DNA of 64,000 bases from Saussurea involucrata (taxonomy: Eukaryota; Streptophyta; Magnoliopsida; Asterales; Asteraceae), in assembly GCA_033807775.1 (NCBI GenBank), contig CM066322.1, positions 16,357,001-16,421,000 of the forward strand, read 5' to 3'. The translations under genes and the position numbers were made by a program. The notes beneath the pieces were generated by a model. That model made no database searches and was not told where the DNA came from. It was given only the letters and a program-made list of their open reading frames with translations. Of this stretch, positions 23,821 to 36,682 are shown one piece after another; position 1 is the first letter of the stretch, and each line of letters begins with the position of its first letter.

Positions 23821-25374
23821 TGCAATGCACGGGGTGAGAAAGGTGTTGAGCGACTTTTTTCTCAAAATGAAATATGAAAAGCTCATGAGTTCGACAAAGG
23901 GGTTGAGCGACTTTTTTCTCAAATACACAACATGTTCAAGTTTGAATCATGCAAGAGATGGGCTTGAATCATTCCGCTAGCCTCAGGCGCTTAGTCAACT
24001 TTGAAATGTTTCCTAAGTTGTGGTTCCTAGGGGTGGGATTCATATGGGCCAATAATGGTTGCCAATGCACATGGGCCGATAATGGTTGCCGATGAATACC
24101 TAAATAATTTGAACAAATAAGTTATAACCACTTTCAAATAAGTTAAAATGGATTAACTTATCAAAAACAACTTATTTGTGGTGGGGAAAAGTCATAAGCA
24201 TTTTTTTTTCAATCCAAACACTCAAAATAGCTTATTTGTGATGAGGAAAAACAATAAGCAAATAAGTCAAAAAAATAAGCAATCCCAAACACCCCCTAAT
24301 AAAAACAATCAGCAAACAAGATGATAAATGTTTTTGCCATAAATTAGGGTAGTGACCTTACCGAGTGACATTTACAGGTGATAAAATCGTTACCAACAAT
24401 CCATATTGATGGTTGTGAATGTTACTCGATAGTATTAAGATCAACCAATTATATTACACACAAGCTAAAAAAAGAGTTTGACTAAATGTAATGAAGGAAA
24501 ATTCAAGATGTCTCGATTAAACAACTTGTTTCAATAGTTATTTGATTTAAAGGCTTAACAAAACAAATTTGCAATAAAAAAAAGAAAAGAAAAACAATTT
24601 TATAATAGTTCCAGAACAAAGATGGTAGTTGCAACCGAAACAACAGCTAGTTGTCCACTTATCAATCTGTAAAAAATGTCACGGTTTATCATCGATTTTC
24701 CCACTTCGAGCCGGTTTCCAAGGTGTGCTTCTCATTAAACGTCCCTAGAAGTAAAAGTCAAACAATTAATTGAAATAATTAGTCCAACTAATTGGCATTA
24801 TCTGAAGCAAGCCACAATTGCCACCCAAACCCAATACCAGTTGTTGAATCCATGGTCTCAAAACCGAAGCTAACATAAGAAAAGGACTGATTCCAAAACT
24901 AATCTGTCATCTACGCTTATATAAACACCAACCCATAATCACCATAGGAATGAGCAGCCACTGAGAAAATAATTATTACCAAATTAATGTACTCCCATGA
25001 AGCAGTTGCAGCCAAACAAAAAATCAAGTTATCTGGTTCCAAAAGAGCTAATCACATTTCTAAGACCAATCAAGGAGCGACATATTAAACACAACAACAA
25101 ACATGATTCAATTAAGTCAAAGAGATTTTGAAACTTAACAGCATCCAAAGGGAACATCATAAAACTATTATGCATAGACTTAAACAAAATAAAATGACAA
25201 GGAAAGTACTTGACAATAAAAATGATCTAAAGCAAAAATAGATTCTACTTTGTAACCCCATCCACAACTGATAAAGCAGAAACCGAATGCAAACCATCAA
25301 GTCTTGAAAATATAATGCAAACCATCAAGTCTTGAAAATATAATCATCAAAATATACTACTACAATGCAAACCA
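23821..25374 (-). other. Helitron interior, 3' part, no firm gene
   Basis: AT-rich. Directly repeated GTTGAGCGACTTTTTTCTC (about 23848 and 23902) and repeated CAAACCATCAAGTCTTG near 25290-25390. A possible captured terminal exon at about 24690-24755 on the minus strand (acceptor CTTCTAG, frame GRLMRSTPWKPARSGKIDDK then stop) is not recognised. Confidence 0.4.
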
Positions 25375-26073
25375 TCAAGTCTTGGGCCTTGTCTTGTCTT
25401 CATAGGGATCCCTGCTTGGTAAAAATGCAGGAGCAGAGCATTGATCTGGCACCATAAAAAAGTAGTTGGTCATGGCTTTCATAATCTCTTCATCTATCCC
25501 AACCAACAAAAAATAATTCATCAAATCAATTGGCTACATTCTTTAAATTCAATTCAATTCATTAATTAAAACCCAAACTAAAAGCAGACACGTGTACTAT
25601 GGAGCAGTAAAACCCAATTAAAACCCAATATGAAATCAAGCACGTCTATTATGGAGCAGTAAAACCCAATTAAAACACAATATGAAATCAAGCACATCTA
25701 ATATGGAGCATTAAAACCCAATTAAAAGCTAAATTGAAATTAGACAGTGTGCTGCCAAAATAAGAAAATTTCTTATTAGACTCTTATCACTAAAATTGTT
25801 TTTGTTAACCTTAGTCAAATGTGATCAGGCAACATCTGATACACCAACAAGAGAATAACTTTATATGAACAATTATGGATATTTACTACTTTTGTAGAAA
25901 TCAAAATCGGGATAAAACAAAACTAATGGAAAAAACAAACCCGAGAGCTGGAATTATATGAAGGTCGGGATCAAAAAGGATTCACATGACAGAAGGTTAG
26001 AGATGAAGCTTAACTCACCAAAATATCCCTTTTCAATTCCATAAGCTCCATTTTCTACAATCCTATGGAGCAA
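25375..26073 (-). pseudogene. Two captured exons of an unrecognised gene, with stop
   Basis: Exon A (26073 to 26019) has acceptor TTTACAG and donor GTGAGT and reads LLHRIVENGAYGIEKGYF. Exon B (25493 to 25375) has acceptor GGGATAG and continues in phase as DEEIMKAMTNYFFMVPDQC, ending with TGA at 25377-25375. The phase fits across the junction and the reading is clean, so this looks like a genuine 3' end of some plant gene. It does not match myosin. The phase of exon 26518-26576 (which ends 2 nt into a codon) does not fit exon A in this frame, so a myosin fusion would need skipped or unseen exons. Confidence 0.5.
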
Positions 26074-26517
26074 CTGTAAACATTATAAAATAAAAAAATG
26101 GCATCAGTAAGTTGAAAACCAGCATAGCACATGATGGTTTAAAAAAGCTTGACATGCTTACAGATGTGAGCGTTGCTAAAAAAGTTTGACTTAATGTAAA
26201 TCAAAATATTTGAAATCTAAGTATTTGAAATCAAAAGTTTCAAAAATTTCAAAATATTTGAAACCTAAGTATTTGAAATCAAAATTTCCTCTTTGCTTGA
26301 GGACATGCCTAGAAAATCAAAGCTACATATGAAATTAATGTAAATAAGGAATTAGAAAAATAAACCAAAAAAATGCCCAAACAACAAATTTCAACCCAAC
26401 TCACTAATCATGTTCCCCCACAAAAAATAGAATCATCAAATTAATCCATTTATTTGTCAAACGCATTACTGGAAATGATTAATGTACAACAGATGCAGGA
26501 ATGGAAGTTCACCTCAC

Positions 26518-27696
26518 CTTGAGTTATTGTTTCTCACAGTTTTCGCATTACCAAAGGCTTCTAAGACAGGATTGGACTATAAAACAGATGACATATATAT
26601 AGTTCAATTGGTCTCTATAAGATAAAATATGTTGTGAAAGACTTCAAATCAAGAATCAAAATCATCTCCGTTCTTATCAGTTCCCGGGGATGACCAAATG
26701 TTAAGAGTGATCACCTCCAAGACCTTCTGTTCGACACTCCTTCCTTCTGAAGCAGCTCTACCTCCCATGTAAGCAAGATAGCGCATCAGCTGTTTTGTAC
26801 TTTCAGTTTTTCCAGCTCCACTCTCTCCACTAACCGGTATTGACTGACTTATACCTTCGTTCATTATAACTCTGCACCAGAAGAATATATTTCGCTCATT
26901 TTGGATAAAATGATGTAAATCCATAGATTAGCACACCATGACATGAATGCCATGTAATACCTGTATGCAGCATCTGCAACAGCAAAAGGATGGGGACTCA
27001 ATTCCCCAAATGCTGCCCCTTTATACTGTGCCATCATATGGCTATCGTACAAATGTGGTAATCTTGTAAAAGGGTTTACAGCTATCAATATGCTCCCTGT
27101 ATAAGTCTGGTAGGACAATCATCAGCTTCAACTAAAAAGCGACATTCTTGTATAGCGCAAAAGATATGGAACAATATAACTCACATATATCTCGTTAATA
27201 TCATATCTAGATCGTAAGTTACTTAAAACCCCTGGTTCATGCAGATAAGCCAATTTTGTCATATCATCCACTCCACATGGCGGTGCTTCAGCATCTTTCG
27301 GATATACATTTGATGCCTTGGCAACAACCTATTATCAACATTAAAGAAAAAATGAATACATAAAATCCTAAATTCCTAATTGTACAAACATAAGGCCTCG
27401 ACTTCTCACTTGCAAATTAGGTGCACTATGACACAGAAATATTGCATGAAATAAGTAAGAGAAATCACTTCAATAAATTAAAAGAGCAAGTCATTTTTTA
27501 AATAGTGATATTAATTATCTCCTCGAGGTATATTAAGAAATTTCTAAAATTAAGAAACAGCACTCACCGTTTTCCCTGCAGTAGAAAGAACTTTAATGTC
27601 TGCACCAGTTGCCTCGACAACTCTCCCATCTATCCAAGCCTCAACTGGATCCTCCACCCAGACAAGTGATCCAACCCCTAGGCTGACAGAGGCCGC
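26518..27696 (-). pseudogene. Captured class XI myosin exons (N-terminus to P-loop)
   Basis: Five exons with correct splice sites in order: 27696-27568 (SH3-like start, GSLVWVEDPVEAWIDGRVVE), 27328-27185 (YPKDAEAPPCGVDDMTKLAY), 27106-26961 (YTGSILIAVNPFTRLPHLYD), 26871-26715 (P-loop GESGAGKTES, then MRYLAYMGGRAASEGRSVEQ) and 26576-26518 (SNPVLEAFGNAKTVRNNNS). Phases join cleanly. Class XI myosins move organelles along actin. Only the first part of the motor is present: switch I onward, the neck and the tail are missing, so no motor can be made. The very short first exon that usually carries ATG was not located. It lies in the same orientation as the enclosing Helitron, which fits transcript or gene capture. 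Confidence 0.92.
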
Positions 27697-28595
27697 CTAC
27701 AAACCAAAGGTACTGATGTTTAGATATAATTCTCTTTCAACAAGTGTAATTGTTCACAAGTAATCCCTCTTTTAAGGCATGTTTTGCAATTATGAAATTA
27801 TCAAAAAGAACGTTATAAGAGCTAGCCTAAAGGTCTTTTGGCCTTCACTTCCAAGTTTGAACAAACTATTTTGCATGCCCCTTTGCATCCAACTAAAACG
27901 TAGCTGGTGGATACACTTCGCCGATCTTTAGAAAAGAGTCAATGTTGAATTGTTGATAAACATGAAGATTGGAAATTACATAGAGAATAAATCCAGTTGT
28001 ATTCATGAATCTATTAGTCTTGATAGACACACACATCATCAAGAAAAACTGAGCAGTAGATAAAACCATGAGATACTAAAAGAAAAAGAAAAGGAGCAAA
28101 AAAAATCAAGATACTAGGAAATAACCTTTATGCTTTCTGTTTAGTGGAGCTTTCTTGAACAACAATCCTGCAAACTTCAAAATCCAAACTTCGGTTATGA
28201 GAAAGATAATGTTTATCCAGAAAAATAATACCAATAAATCTGGTTAAGTGAAATATGGAGATTGCAAACACGAAAAAGAAGAAAATAACATACCTACATA
28301 GAAGTTACTAACTCTTTAAAACCTAAAAATCGAATTCTCTTCTCCAGTCTGTGACAAATAATTTTGGGAAAACTTGCTTGTAGCATTAGCATCAAGTAGC
28401 AATCCATCATTTTTTCATTATTGTCCCCAAATCCAAAGGAATGAAATACATACCTCTTAGGCAACTGTTGTGAAGAAATATACACGACAATCACCCCACC
28501 CATTCCTAATAAAACCTGCAATTTTGACAGAAGCCATAAAACAAAACAACATCGTAACCTAAAATCGTGAACCGGACATTGAGACAGGAGAACAA
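27697..28595 (-). other. Helitron interior upstream of myosin exons
   Basis: Probably intron or leader of the captured gene. No exon with good motif support. It continues beyond the LTR element at 36678, where a donor-like AACAGCAG|GTAGATC (near 36732) could end a captured 5' untranslated exon. Confidence 0.4.
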
Positions 28596-30571
28596 TGTAA
28601 CAACCCAAACTTTAGTAAGTTGAAGGTTTAGTGCTTAGAGCAATAAGAGTGAAAGTTAGCAAAGGGACCATATTCCTAAGTATTGTTTTCTCTTGTGGCA
28701 TTTTAGAATAAAAGGGAATTTGGTGGCCAAGGTGTTAAATTGGAAACTTATGTGCTCTAGAGTGTGAAATTAGAGTTATAAATCAGATGAAGAACCCTCA
28801 TTCTTCATTTTTGGTGGCGGCTAAGGATTTGAGAAGAAGGATTTTGGAGAAGACCAACTTTTGGGAATTTGGAGTGGGAGAGATTCATCAAAGGCTTTGG
28901 AAGATCATCTTCTAGGTATGATTCTCTTCATTTATCTTCTTCTTCATGTGTGTAATGGGTTTTGGTCAAGAGTGTGTGTTGGAGTTGGAAATCCTTGGGT
29001 TCAATGTTTTTGGGATTGAATCCCTATGAGTTGTGATCATTTCAGTAAGGAACTCCATCTTGTTGCTTAGTAACCTCCATTTTCTATGGATTGAGCTTTT
29101 TGGGTTTTGAGGTTTAAATCCATGAATCAATAGGTGGATTTGATGGGTTTTATGTTGAGTAGAATGTTGGAAATTGATTCTTATGGTTTATTATATCTAA
29201 TGTATCAATTTGAGAGGTTTAGAACCGATTTAGAGAAGTTTGGGGATTGAGAAACCTTTGGGCTTTGGGAAGAAAATCGTGCAGGGCAAACCAGGGATCC
29301 GCGCCGATCTCGGCGCCGATGGATCGGCGCCACCATCGGCGCCAGGCTCTGTCCCTTTTTCCCTTTTGTCCGTTTTCGTTGTTCGTTCGGGTCTAGGATC
29401 GAGGCAGCGATTGGGGGATTGTCTTGGGGTTATGTTAAGGATGTTTGGGAGTATGGTTAGATGGTTTAACACCATTCTTGTGGTGCCCAATTCAGGTGCT
29501 CGGTTCGAACAAGTGTGGGTTTCGGAGCGTGTGTCGAGGTGCTAACGCTAAGGTGAGTTCCCTTATGCATTATTTCTATCTTTTAAAATGAATTGCGAAG
29601 AATTGATATGACTGAAAATGAGTTTACTTGATCATCATGAATCTTATATTTTCTCATGCATGAAAAGTGTTATTTTACAAGTGGAAGGAGGATATTCCTC
29701 GAGTAAGTTTTAAAGCATGTTTTAAATGTTTATGTTTGTGGTAGAGTCGGGTTACACAGTGGAGGACCCCCGAGTTGCCGTCCCTGGCTTTGTAAGGTGA
29801 TGAGTTGCCGTCCCTGGCTTTGTAAGGTGATGAGTTGCCGTCCCTGGCTTTGTAAGGTGATGAGTTGCCGTGCCTGGCTTTGTAAGGTGTTATTGGTCCG
29901 TACCACTGTGTATACCCTTGTTTGAGCTCAAACTTGTTAAGTGTTATTTGCAAGGAAACGTGTCAAGTATTGTTTGCAAGGAAACTTGTTAAGTGTTATT
30001 TGCAAGGAAACGTGTCAAGTATTGTTTGCAAGGAAACTTGTTAAGTGTTATTTGCAAGGAAACGTGTCAAGTATTGTTTGCAAGGAAACTTGTTAAGTGT
30101 AATTTGCAAGGAAACGTGTCAAGTATTGTTTGCAAGGAAACTTGTTAAGTGTTATTTGCAAGGAAACGTGTCAAGTATTGTTTGCAAGGAAACTTGTTAA
30201 GTGTTATTTGCAAGGAAACGTGTCAAGTATTGTTTGCAAGGAAACGTGTTTCGTAAAATGTTTTGTGGTTACGTTTTTAGGAGGGAATTCACTAGACCTT
30301 ATGGTCTAACCCTCGCTTTCAAAACTTAAAAACCATTTTCAGGTATTAGTCGTGTATGAAGCTTCACATTATGAGGATGGAAGGTCGGGTCGTGGTAAAA
30401 GAGCGAGAGGTAGTGAAGACTTGCCGAGTATCGTCGGGCTTCTTGTAGTATCTCAGTTGTGAAGGTGGTTTCCGCTGCGAGCTTAGAGTAAATTTGATGT
30501 ATTGTAGACTTTGGGACCATTTTCGGTTGTAATGTTTAATCGTTTATTTTATGAGATTTCGGGTCGTTACA
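28596..30571 (+). repeat. 5' LTR
   Basis: 1,976 bp, TGTAACAACCC to CGTTACA. It has four 30-bp units starting GAGTTGCCGTCCCTGG (29771-29890) and six 52-bp units built of two 26-bp halves (29932-30243). A hairpin TAGACC, TTAT, GGTCTA lies at 30293-30308. Confidence 0.95.
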
Positions 30572-30573
30572 AA

Positions 30574-30586
30574 TGGTATCAGAGCC
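30574..30586 (+). other. Primer-binding site, initiator-Met tRNA type
   Basis: TGGTATCAGAGCC two bases after the 5' LTR. Confidence 0.92.
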
Positions 30587-33500
30587 ATAGTTTAAGGGAT
30601 TTAGGTGACCGGATGGGCCTAAACTTAAACTGTGGAGTTGAGTGGGACACAACTGAGATATAGGAAGCCATTAGGAATGACCGTAAACATAGGATATCTT
30701 GACAATAGTAGTGAGAACCCTCATGTAAGGTAAATTCAAGTAGCATCTGGCCAATGCTATTATGGATTTACAGGTGCATGGGTGTAATCAATCGCTATTG
30801 TCGGGATGGGTGGTGAGAGTGGCAGTATGTAGAAGGTTCTAACCTTGTGCTTGATAGCAAAGAGTTGATGTGGCATGGGAGATCCCTTGTGATGTGGTGT
30901 TTGTAACTTCTAGAAGGAGTGTTGTCTAGAATGTTGATGAACTGTCTAGAGGTAAACTCTCTGGGATAGGAAGTGAGAAGTAGGTTGGCATCTTGAAAGC
31001 CTTCAATTCAAGATCGAGTGAGGGAATCTAGTCTTGGATTCCTTAGTCAAACGGTTTAGTGGCAAGATTAATGAATGAAGGAGATCAGTGTTGTTTTGAG
31101 GTATGCATAAGAGTAGGAAGTGAGATAACTGGTTAGTTTGGTAAACCATGTTGAGTGGTCGATCCGATGGGCTATGAAGTACTTGTACAACAAGTTGTAG
31201 CATAAGTAAGAAAGCGGTTGTTGGTCATAGTATGGTGTCAGTGAAGAGTTGAAGTGAGCGCAACGGTTGACTTAGTTAGAGTGAATAGCCTTCCTTTTGC
31301 ATATTGAATTCAATGCATTTTGTTGTTAAACGTATTATACGAGACTCTTTCATGTTAAAAAGCATGTACGTACATGATATGTTTTCTTGACTTGGGAAAT
31401 GAGTTGACGCGTGCGAGCGTGTTTTCTTTAAAGTAATAGACAAACTCGTTTTCATTATACGATAAAGCTTTGAACTTAGTGATTTGCGAATTATTTCACG
31501 TTTTTCTTGTGGAGAGAATCTTCATTACGAAAATATTGAAAAAATATTTTATCGCGAGGGTTGTTTTACAAACAAAATGAGTACTGACTCGTTATTTTCA
31601 TGTAAGCGAGTGTTGGAGTTAACTGACCCACTTTGAGTAAGTGATTTCGTTCTGAATTCTCTAGCCGTATTGGAAAAGGTTTCGTTGGAGATGACCGTTG
31701 TGTCGGCATCGAGTTGGATGGACAAGGGTACGAAGTATCGTAAGAGTGCCTGTGAGCGATCATTGCGATCGTTGTGTTTTACTAATCGTCTTGGGTGGTG
31801 TTGGCTCATACATACTCAAGCTTGTTTTATGATTTTGTGTCTACTGTATTTCTAAAGATGTACAAAATGTTTTCAATCGTTGTGTCATTATGCATGAAGG
31901 CTAGGAACTCGCTAGGTCGGGAAGGGTATTACGATTGAGGTTGAGGAAAGGCTTTGGGAGTGGAATTTTCAGTTGAATAAGATGTGGTCGAGTTATGACC
32001 TTAGTGTTCCCGTTAGGGGAAGTGGGTGAATACCGGGAGTCCCGGGCAGTGAATTTGGAATGTCGGTATGATAGTAGTTTGAGCTATTGCTTAGTTATGC
32101 GAGAATGGTTTTATTGCGGTAAGATTCGAAATGACCAAAGCGTGTCTGTTGGTGTGGTGGTAATAAGTAGCGTTACGTTACTTGATGTAATGTTATCGGC
32201 TTTGAGTCGGAGTACTAAGATGTTTGGTAATTAAAGTTCTACGCTAAGAAAGGTCTTGTGTTTCCTCAAGTGAGAGCGGTGGGGTATAAGTTGGTTATGA
32301 TGAGTTGGACGAAGTGGATTCTGTTAGGAATCCTAGGTGGTCTAGAAGGAGTGGAATCTTCACATGTAGTCCATTGATATGGAGGTTTGCGACTGTTTAT
32401 CATGTCTTAAGTTAGAGGCGTTGTCAGGAAACTGAATCGTGAGAATGAACCCGTTGCGGGCAAACGAAGGAGGTTGTCCGAGATTTGTGTAAATGATATG
32501 GCGTAGGAACACCTAGGGAGAGCAATCGGAGAACGGAAGATCACTAAAGTGAATATGATGTCCATTGAGGTTTTGATGATCCTCTTATGTGTCAGATGTT
32601 TAGTATAACGGATTTAGATTGCGGAAAAATTTGGCGAGAAACGAGAATTTGTTCGAGGAGTTAGGAGAGGTAGATCCCAACGGGAAATCCTTGTTTGAAT
32701 GTTACAAAAGTGAAAGATCGTGGTTGCATAAGTGATTTCTTATAGGGTATGATGATCCATATAAGAACGAAATGTCGGGGTAATCGAAGCGGGTGCGCTT
32801 TGGATAGTTGACCTGGACACATGGTTCGTCTAGACCCAGGAAAGGCAAGGTCGGGAAACGTTTTGTTTCGTATGAGATTGTGTTATGGGTGGCATGAAGG
32901 AGGTAATATCTCCTGTGTAAGTAAAGGCATCATGTTAGCTTGTTGTGATGCGGTCTCATGGTGCTATGGTGGTGTGAGGAAGCGGTAGCACTTAGTACCG
33001 GTGGATTGTGTAAGCCTTAGGTATAATGAAGAATTGCCGTAATAATGGAGTGGTCAAAGGTAGTGAGTATGTTTGAGTTGAGTGGGAACTCGTGAGTTAT
33101 AGTTCAACAAGTTGGGGAAGGACTAAGTAGCGAGATAGACTCGATTGTGTATTCGGGAGGATGCGAAGGCAAATTCGAATTGTGTGAATGATCATGAGAG
33201 ATTTGGTCTGCAGTGTGATGTTATGGGCCAAGAGTGCTCGGATGTGTAGTGACCGTAGTTGTCGTGCTAAGTGTGCCAGCTAGTGTTGTAGCAATGTGAT
33301 GTTGGAGAGAGAGGAAACATCGAATAGAAGCCTTTTGGGGGTTTCAGATGAGGTGTTCGGTTTGTTAACCAGATTGTTGGAGCACGTGGGAGTAAGTTGA
33401 CGTCGTGGTATGATTATGTTAGGAATAGAATGACGGAGTGGTGGTAGGTGGTTACCCGAAATAGAAACCAAGTGTTTCTAGTTGTAAGAGTCGCTAAGTA

Positions 33501-34710
33501 AGCATGTTTCTGGGATCATTGGGAGTCGGAAAAAGATGATGAGATGTTAGTCAAAATAGGGTGTAGTAGATGCGAAATCCTTAAGGAATGCGAGTTGTTT
33601 CTCATGTGTGAAAGGATTATTCGAGGAAGTAAAGGTTGGAGATCAAGAATGTGTAGTGACGTCGAACACCGGTGTCGTTTCAAGACGACTGGGTTGAATG
33701 CCCTAAGTTAGGATCTTGGTGCAACTGTTTGGTTAGGCGAGTAATAAGAAAGTGGTATCAGCATGTGGAAAGGTCGAGAGAGAGAAGGGCAAGTAATGTT
33801 TGGTGGGCTGTGCTCCACACCAACGTGGGGAGGTGAAGTTAGTATGTCGGATTAAGTGAGTAAATTTGGAAGTAATAAACTTGACAGCAATGCCAAAAGG
33901 TGCAGCGTTGTGTAGGTTATCTTTCTTAAGTGTGCGAACCATTGGGAAGAGTATTGAGGAAGGAAATTGTGCATGAGTTAATTTAGTGACTCTGTGAGAA
34001 ATGTTTAAACGAATTGGTCGTGCAGTGATTAATCTAGTGAGAATAGTATGGTGTGACCATGGTTACTCCTCTTGGTTGAGTGAGGGTAATCGAAGTTATA
34101 TTTTGTGTCTAAACGCTTGTGGCAGGTAGGGATAAATCGATGTGCTTGCAGGATAAGTTGAATTCGGATAAGTGATCGCATCAAGTAGGAAGTATGGAGG
34201 TTCCTACTCTTAGTTACGTATAAGTCGGGAGTGGTGTTGTAGTCGACAGACTGTGGTCGAGGTGGTCCAGGAAAGGGAAATGTTTTCTGCTTAGACGATT
34301 GTTGGGTGGTGCACGATTCTGAGTGGTCATACGATGAAGGAACTCGAGACTGTGAGTGGTCGGGATGGACAGGGTTGGTCTTGTGCCAATCTGTCAGGTG
34401 TGGGATTGTTTCTTAGTAATTGAATCTTATGTTATAGCGGGGGGATTCCTCCAAGTTCCTCCTCAAAGGAAGTATAGGTGCATGAGAAGCCTTAGTTAGT
34501 CTTTTGTGGTCAAGATCGATCGAGTAGGGACAGTAGCCTACGAGTTAGAGTACCGTAAGAACCGAAGGGAATGCATCCGATGTTCCAGGTTTCGATGTAT
34601 GAGGTGGTTGGCTGGGTTAGAAATGGCTACACCTTGGGAGAGTGTCGGTTTAGTGTGGGCATATTACCCGCATCCTTTCCAATAAGGAATTCCGGGGACG
34701 GAATTCTTTT
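30587..34710 (+). pseudogene. Decayed gypsy internal region
   Basis: Unlike the LTRs, this region is full of stops. The only trace of pol I can name is near its 3' end (about 34515-34615): VGTVAYELE and, in another frame, MHPMFQVSM, matching the integrase C-terminal GxVAYxLxLP and IHPMFHVSML motifs. gag, protease, reverse transcriptase and RNase H motifs were not found. It is LARD-like in behaviour. Confidence 0.75.
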
Positions 34711-34720
34711 AAGGGGGGAG
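34711..34720 (+). other. Polypurine tract
   Basis: AAGGGGGGAG, three bases before the 3' LTR. Confidence 0.9.
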
Positions 34721-34723
34721 TGT

Positions 34724-36677
34724 TGTAACAACCCAAACTTTAGTAAGTTGAAGGTTTAGTGCTTAGAGCAATAAGAGTGAAAGTTAGCAAAGGGACCATA
34801 TTCCTAAGTATTGTTTTCTCTTGTGGCATTTTAGAATAAAAGGGAATTTGGTGGCCAAGGTGTTAAATTGGAAACTTATGTGCTCTAGAGTGTGAAATTA
34901 GAGTTATAAATCAGATGAAGAACCCTCATTCTTCATTTTTGGTGGCGGCTAAGGATTTGAGAAGAAGGATTTTGGAGAAGACCAACTTTTGGGAATTTGG
35001 AGTGGGAGAGATTCATCAAAGGCTTTGGAAGATCATCTTCTAGGTATGATTCTCTTCATTTATCTTCTTCTTCATGTGTGTAATGGGTTTTGGTCAAGAG
35101 TGTGTGTTGGAGTTGGAAATCCTTGGGTTCAATGTTTTTGGGATTGAATCCCTATGAGTTGTGATCATTTCAGTAAGGAACTCCATCTTGTTGCTTAGTA
35201 ACCTCCATTTTCTATGGATTGAGCTTTTTGGGTTTTGAGGTTTAAATCCATGAATCAATAGGTGGATTTGATGGGTTTTATGTTGAGTAGAATGTTGGAA
35301 ATTGATTCTTATGGTTTATTATATCTAATGTATCAATTTGAGAGGTTTAGAACCGATTTAGAGAAGTTTGGGGATTGAGAAACCTTTGGGCTTTGGGAAG
35401 AAAATCGTGCAGGGCAAACCAGGGATCCGCGCCGATCTCGGCGCCGATGGATCGGCGCCACCATCGGCGCCAGGCTCTGTCCCTTTTTCCCTTTTGTCCG
35501 TTTTCGTTGTTCGTTCGGGTCTAGGATCGAGGCAGCGATTGGGGGATTGTCTTGGGGTTATGTTAAGGATGTTTGGGAGTATGGTTAGATGGTTTAACAC
35601 CATTCTTGTGGTGCCCAATTCAGGTGCTCGGTTCGAACAAGTGTGGGTTTCGGAGCGTGTGTCGAGGTGCTAACGCTAAGGTGAGTTCCCTTATGCATTA
35701 TTTCTATCTTTTAAAATGAATTGCGAAGAATTGATATGACTGAAAATGAGTTTACTTGATCATCATGAATCTTATATTTTCTCATGCATGAAAAGTGTTA
35801 TTTTACAAGTGGAAGGAGGATATTCCTCGAGTAAGTTTTAAAGCATGTTTTAAATGTTTATGTTTGTGGTAGAGTCGGGTTACACAGTGGAGGACCCCCG
35901 AGTTGCCGTCCCTGGCTTTGTAAGGTGATGAGTTGCCGTCCCTGGCTTTGTAAGGTGATGAGTTGCCGTCCCTGGCTTTGTAAGGTGATGAGTTGCCGTC
36001 CCTGGCTTTGTAAGGTGATGAGTTGCCGTCCCTGGCTTTGTAAGGTGTTATTGGTCCGTACCACTGTGTATACCCTTGTTTGAGCTCAAACTTGTTAAGT
36101 GTTATTTGCAAGGAAACGTATCAAGTATTGTTTGCAAGGAAACTTGTTAAGTGTTATTTGCAAGGAAACGTGTCAAGTATTGTTTGCAAGGAAACTTGTT
36201 AAGTGTTATTTGCAAGGAAACGTGTCAAGTATTGTTTGCAAGGAAACTTGTTAAGTGTTATTTGCAAGGAAACGTGTCAAGTATTGTTTGCAAGGAAACT
36301 TGTTAAGTGTTATTTGCAAGGAAACGTGTCAAGTATTGTTTGCAAGGAAACGTGTTTCGTAAAATGTTTTGTGGTTACGTTTTTAGGAGGGAATTCACTA
36401 GACCTTATGGTCTAACCCTCGCTTTCAAAACTTAAAAACCATTTTCAGGTATTAGTCGTGTATGAAGCTTCACATTATGAGGATGGAAGGTCGGGTCGTG
36501 GTAAAAGAGCGAGAGGTAGTGAAGACTTGCCGAGTATCGTCGGGCTTCTTGTAGTATCTCAGTTGTGAAGGTGGTTTCCGCTGCGAGCTTAGAGTAAATT
36601 TGATGTATTGTAGACTTTGGGACCATTTTCGGTTGTAATGTTTAATCGTTTATTTTATGAGATTTCGGGTCGTTACA
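34724..36677 (+). repeat. 3' LTR
   Basis: 1,954 bp. It differs from the 5' LTR by five instead of four 30-bp units, and five instead of six 52-bp units. That accounts exactly for the 22-bp length difference. Few base changes were seen elsewhere. The hairpin is repeated at 36399-36414. Confidence 0.95.
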
Positions 36678-36682
36678 AACAA

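Larger units (their letters stand above)
28596..36677 (+). mobile_element. Non-autonomous gypsy-type LTR retrotransposon, 8.1 kb
   Basis: A complete LTR structure: 5' LTR 28596-30571, primer-binding site at 30574, internal region, polypurine tract 34711-34720 and 3' LTR 34724-36677. It is flanked by a perfect 5-bp TSD, AACAA (28591-28595 and 36678-36682). The LTRs are near-identical, so the insertion is recent. The internal 4.15 kb holds no open frame above about 90 codons. It must have moved with proteins supplied by a relative. It sits inside the Helitron. Confidence 0.95.

Noticed and set aside
29771..30243. Regular 30-bp and 52-bp repeats resembling a CRISPR array
   Set aside because: Units are head-to-tail without unique spacers, lie inside a plant LTR and are present in both LTRs; they are minisatellites.
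29230..36626. Paired identical frames of 64-102 codons
   Set aside because: They lie in the two LTRs; the identity reflects LTR duplication, not conserved genes.
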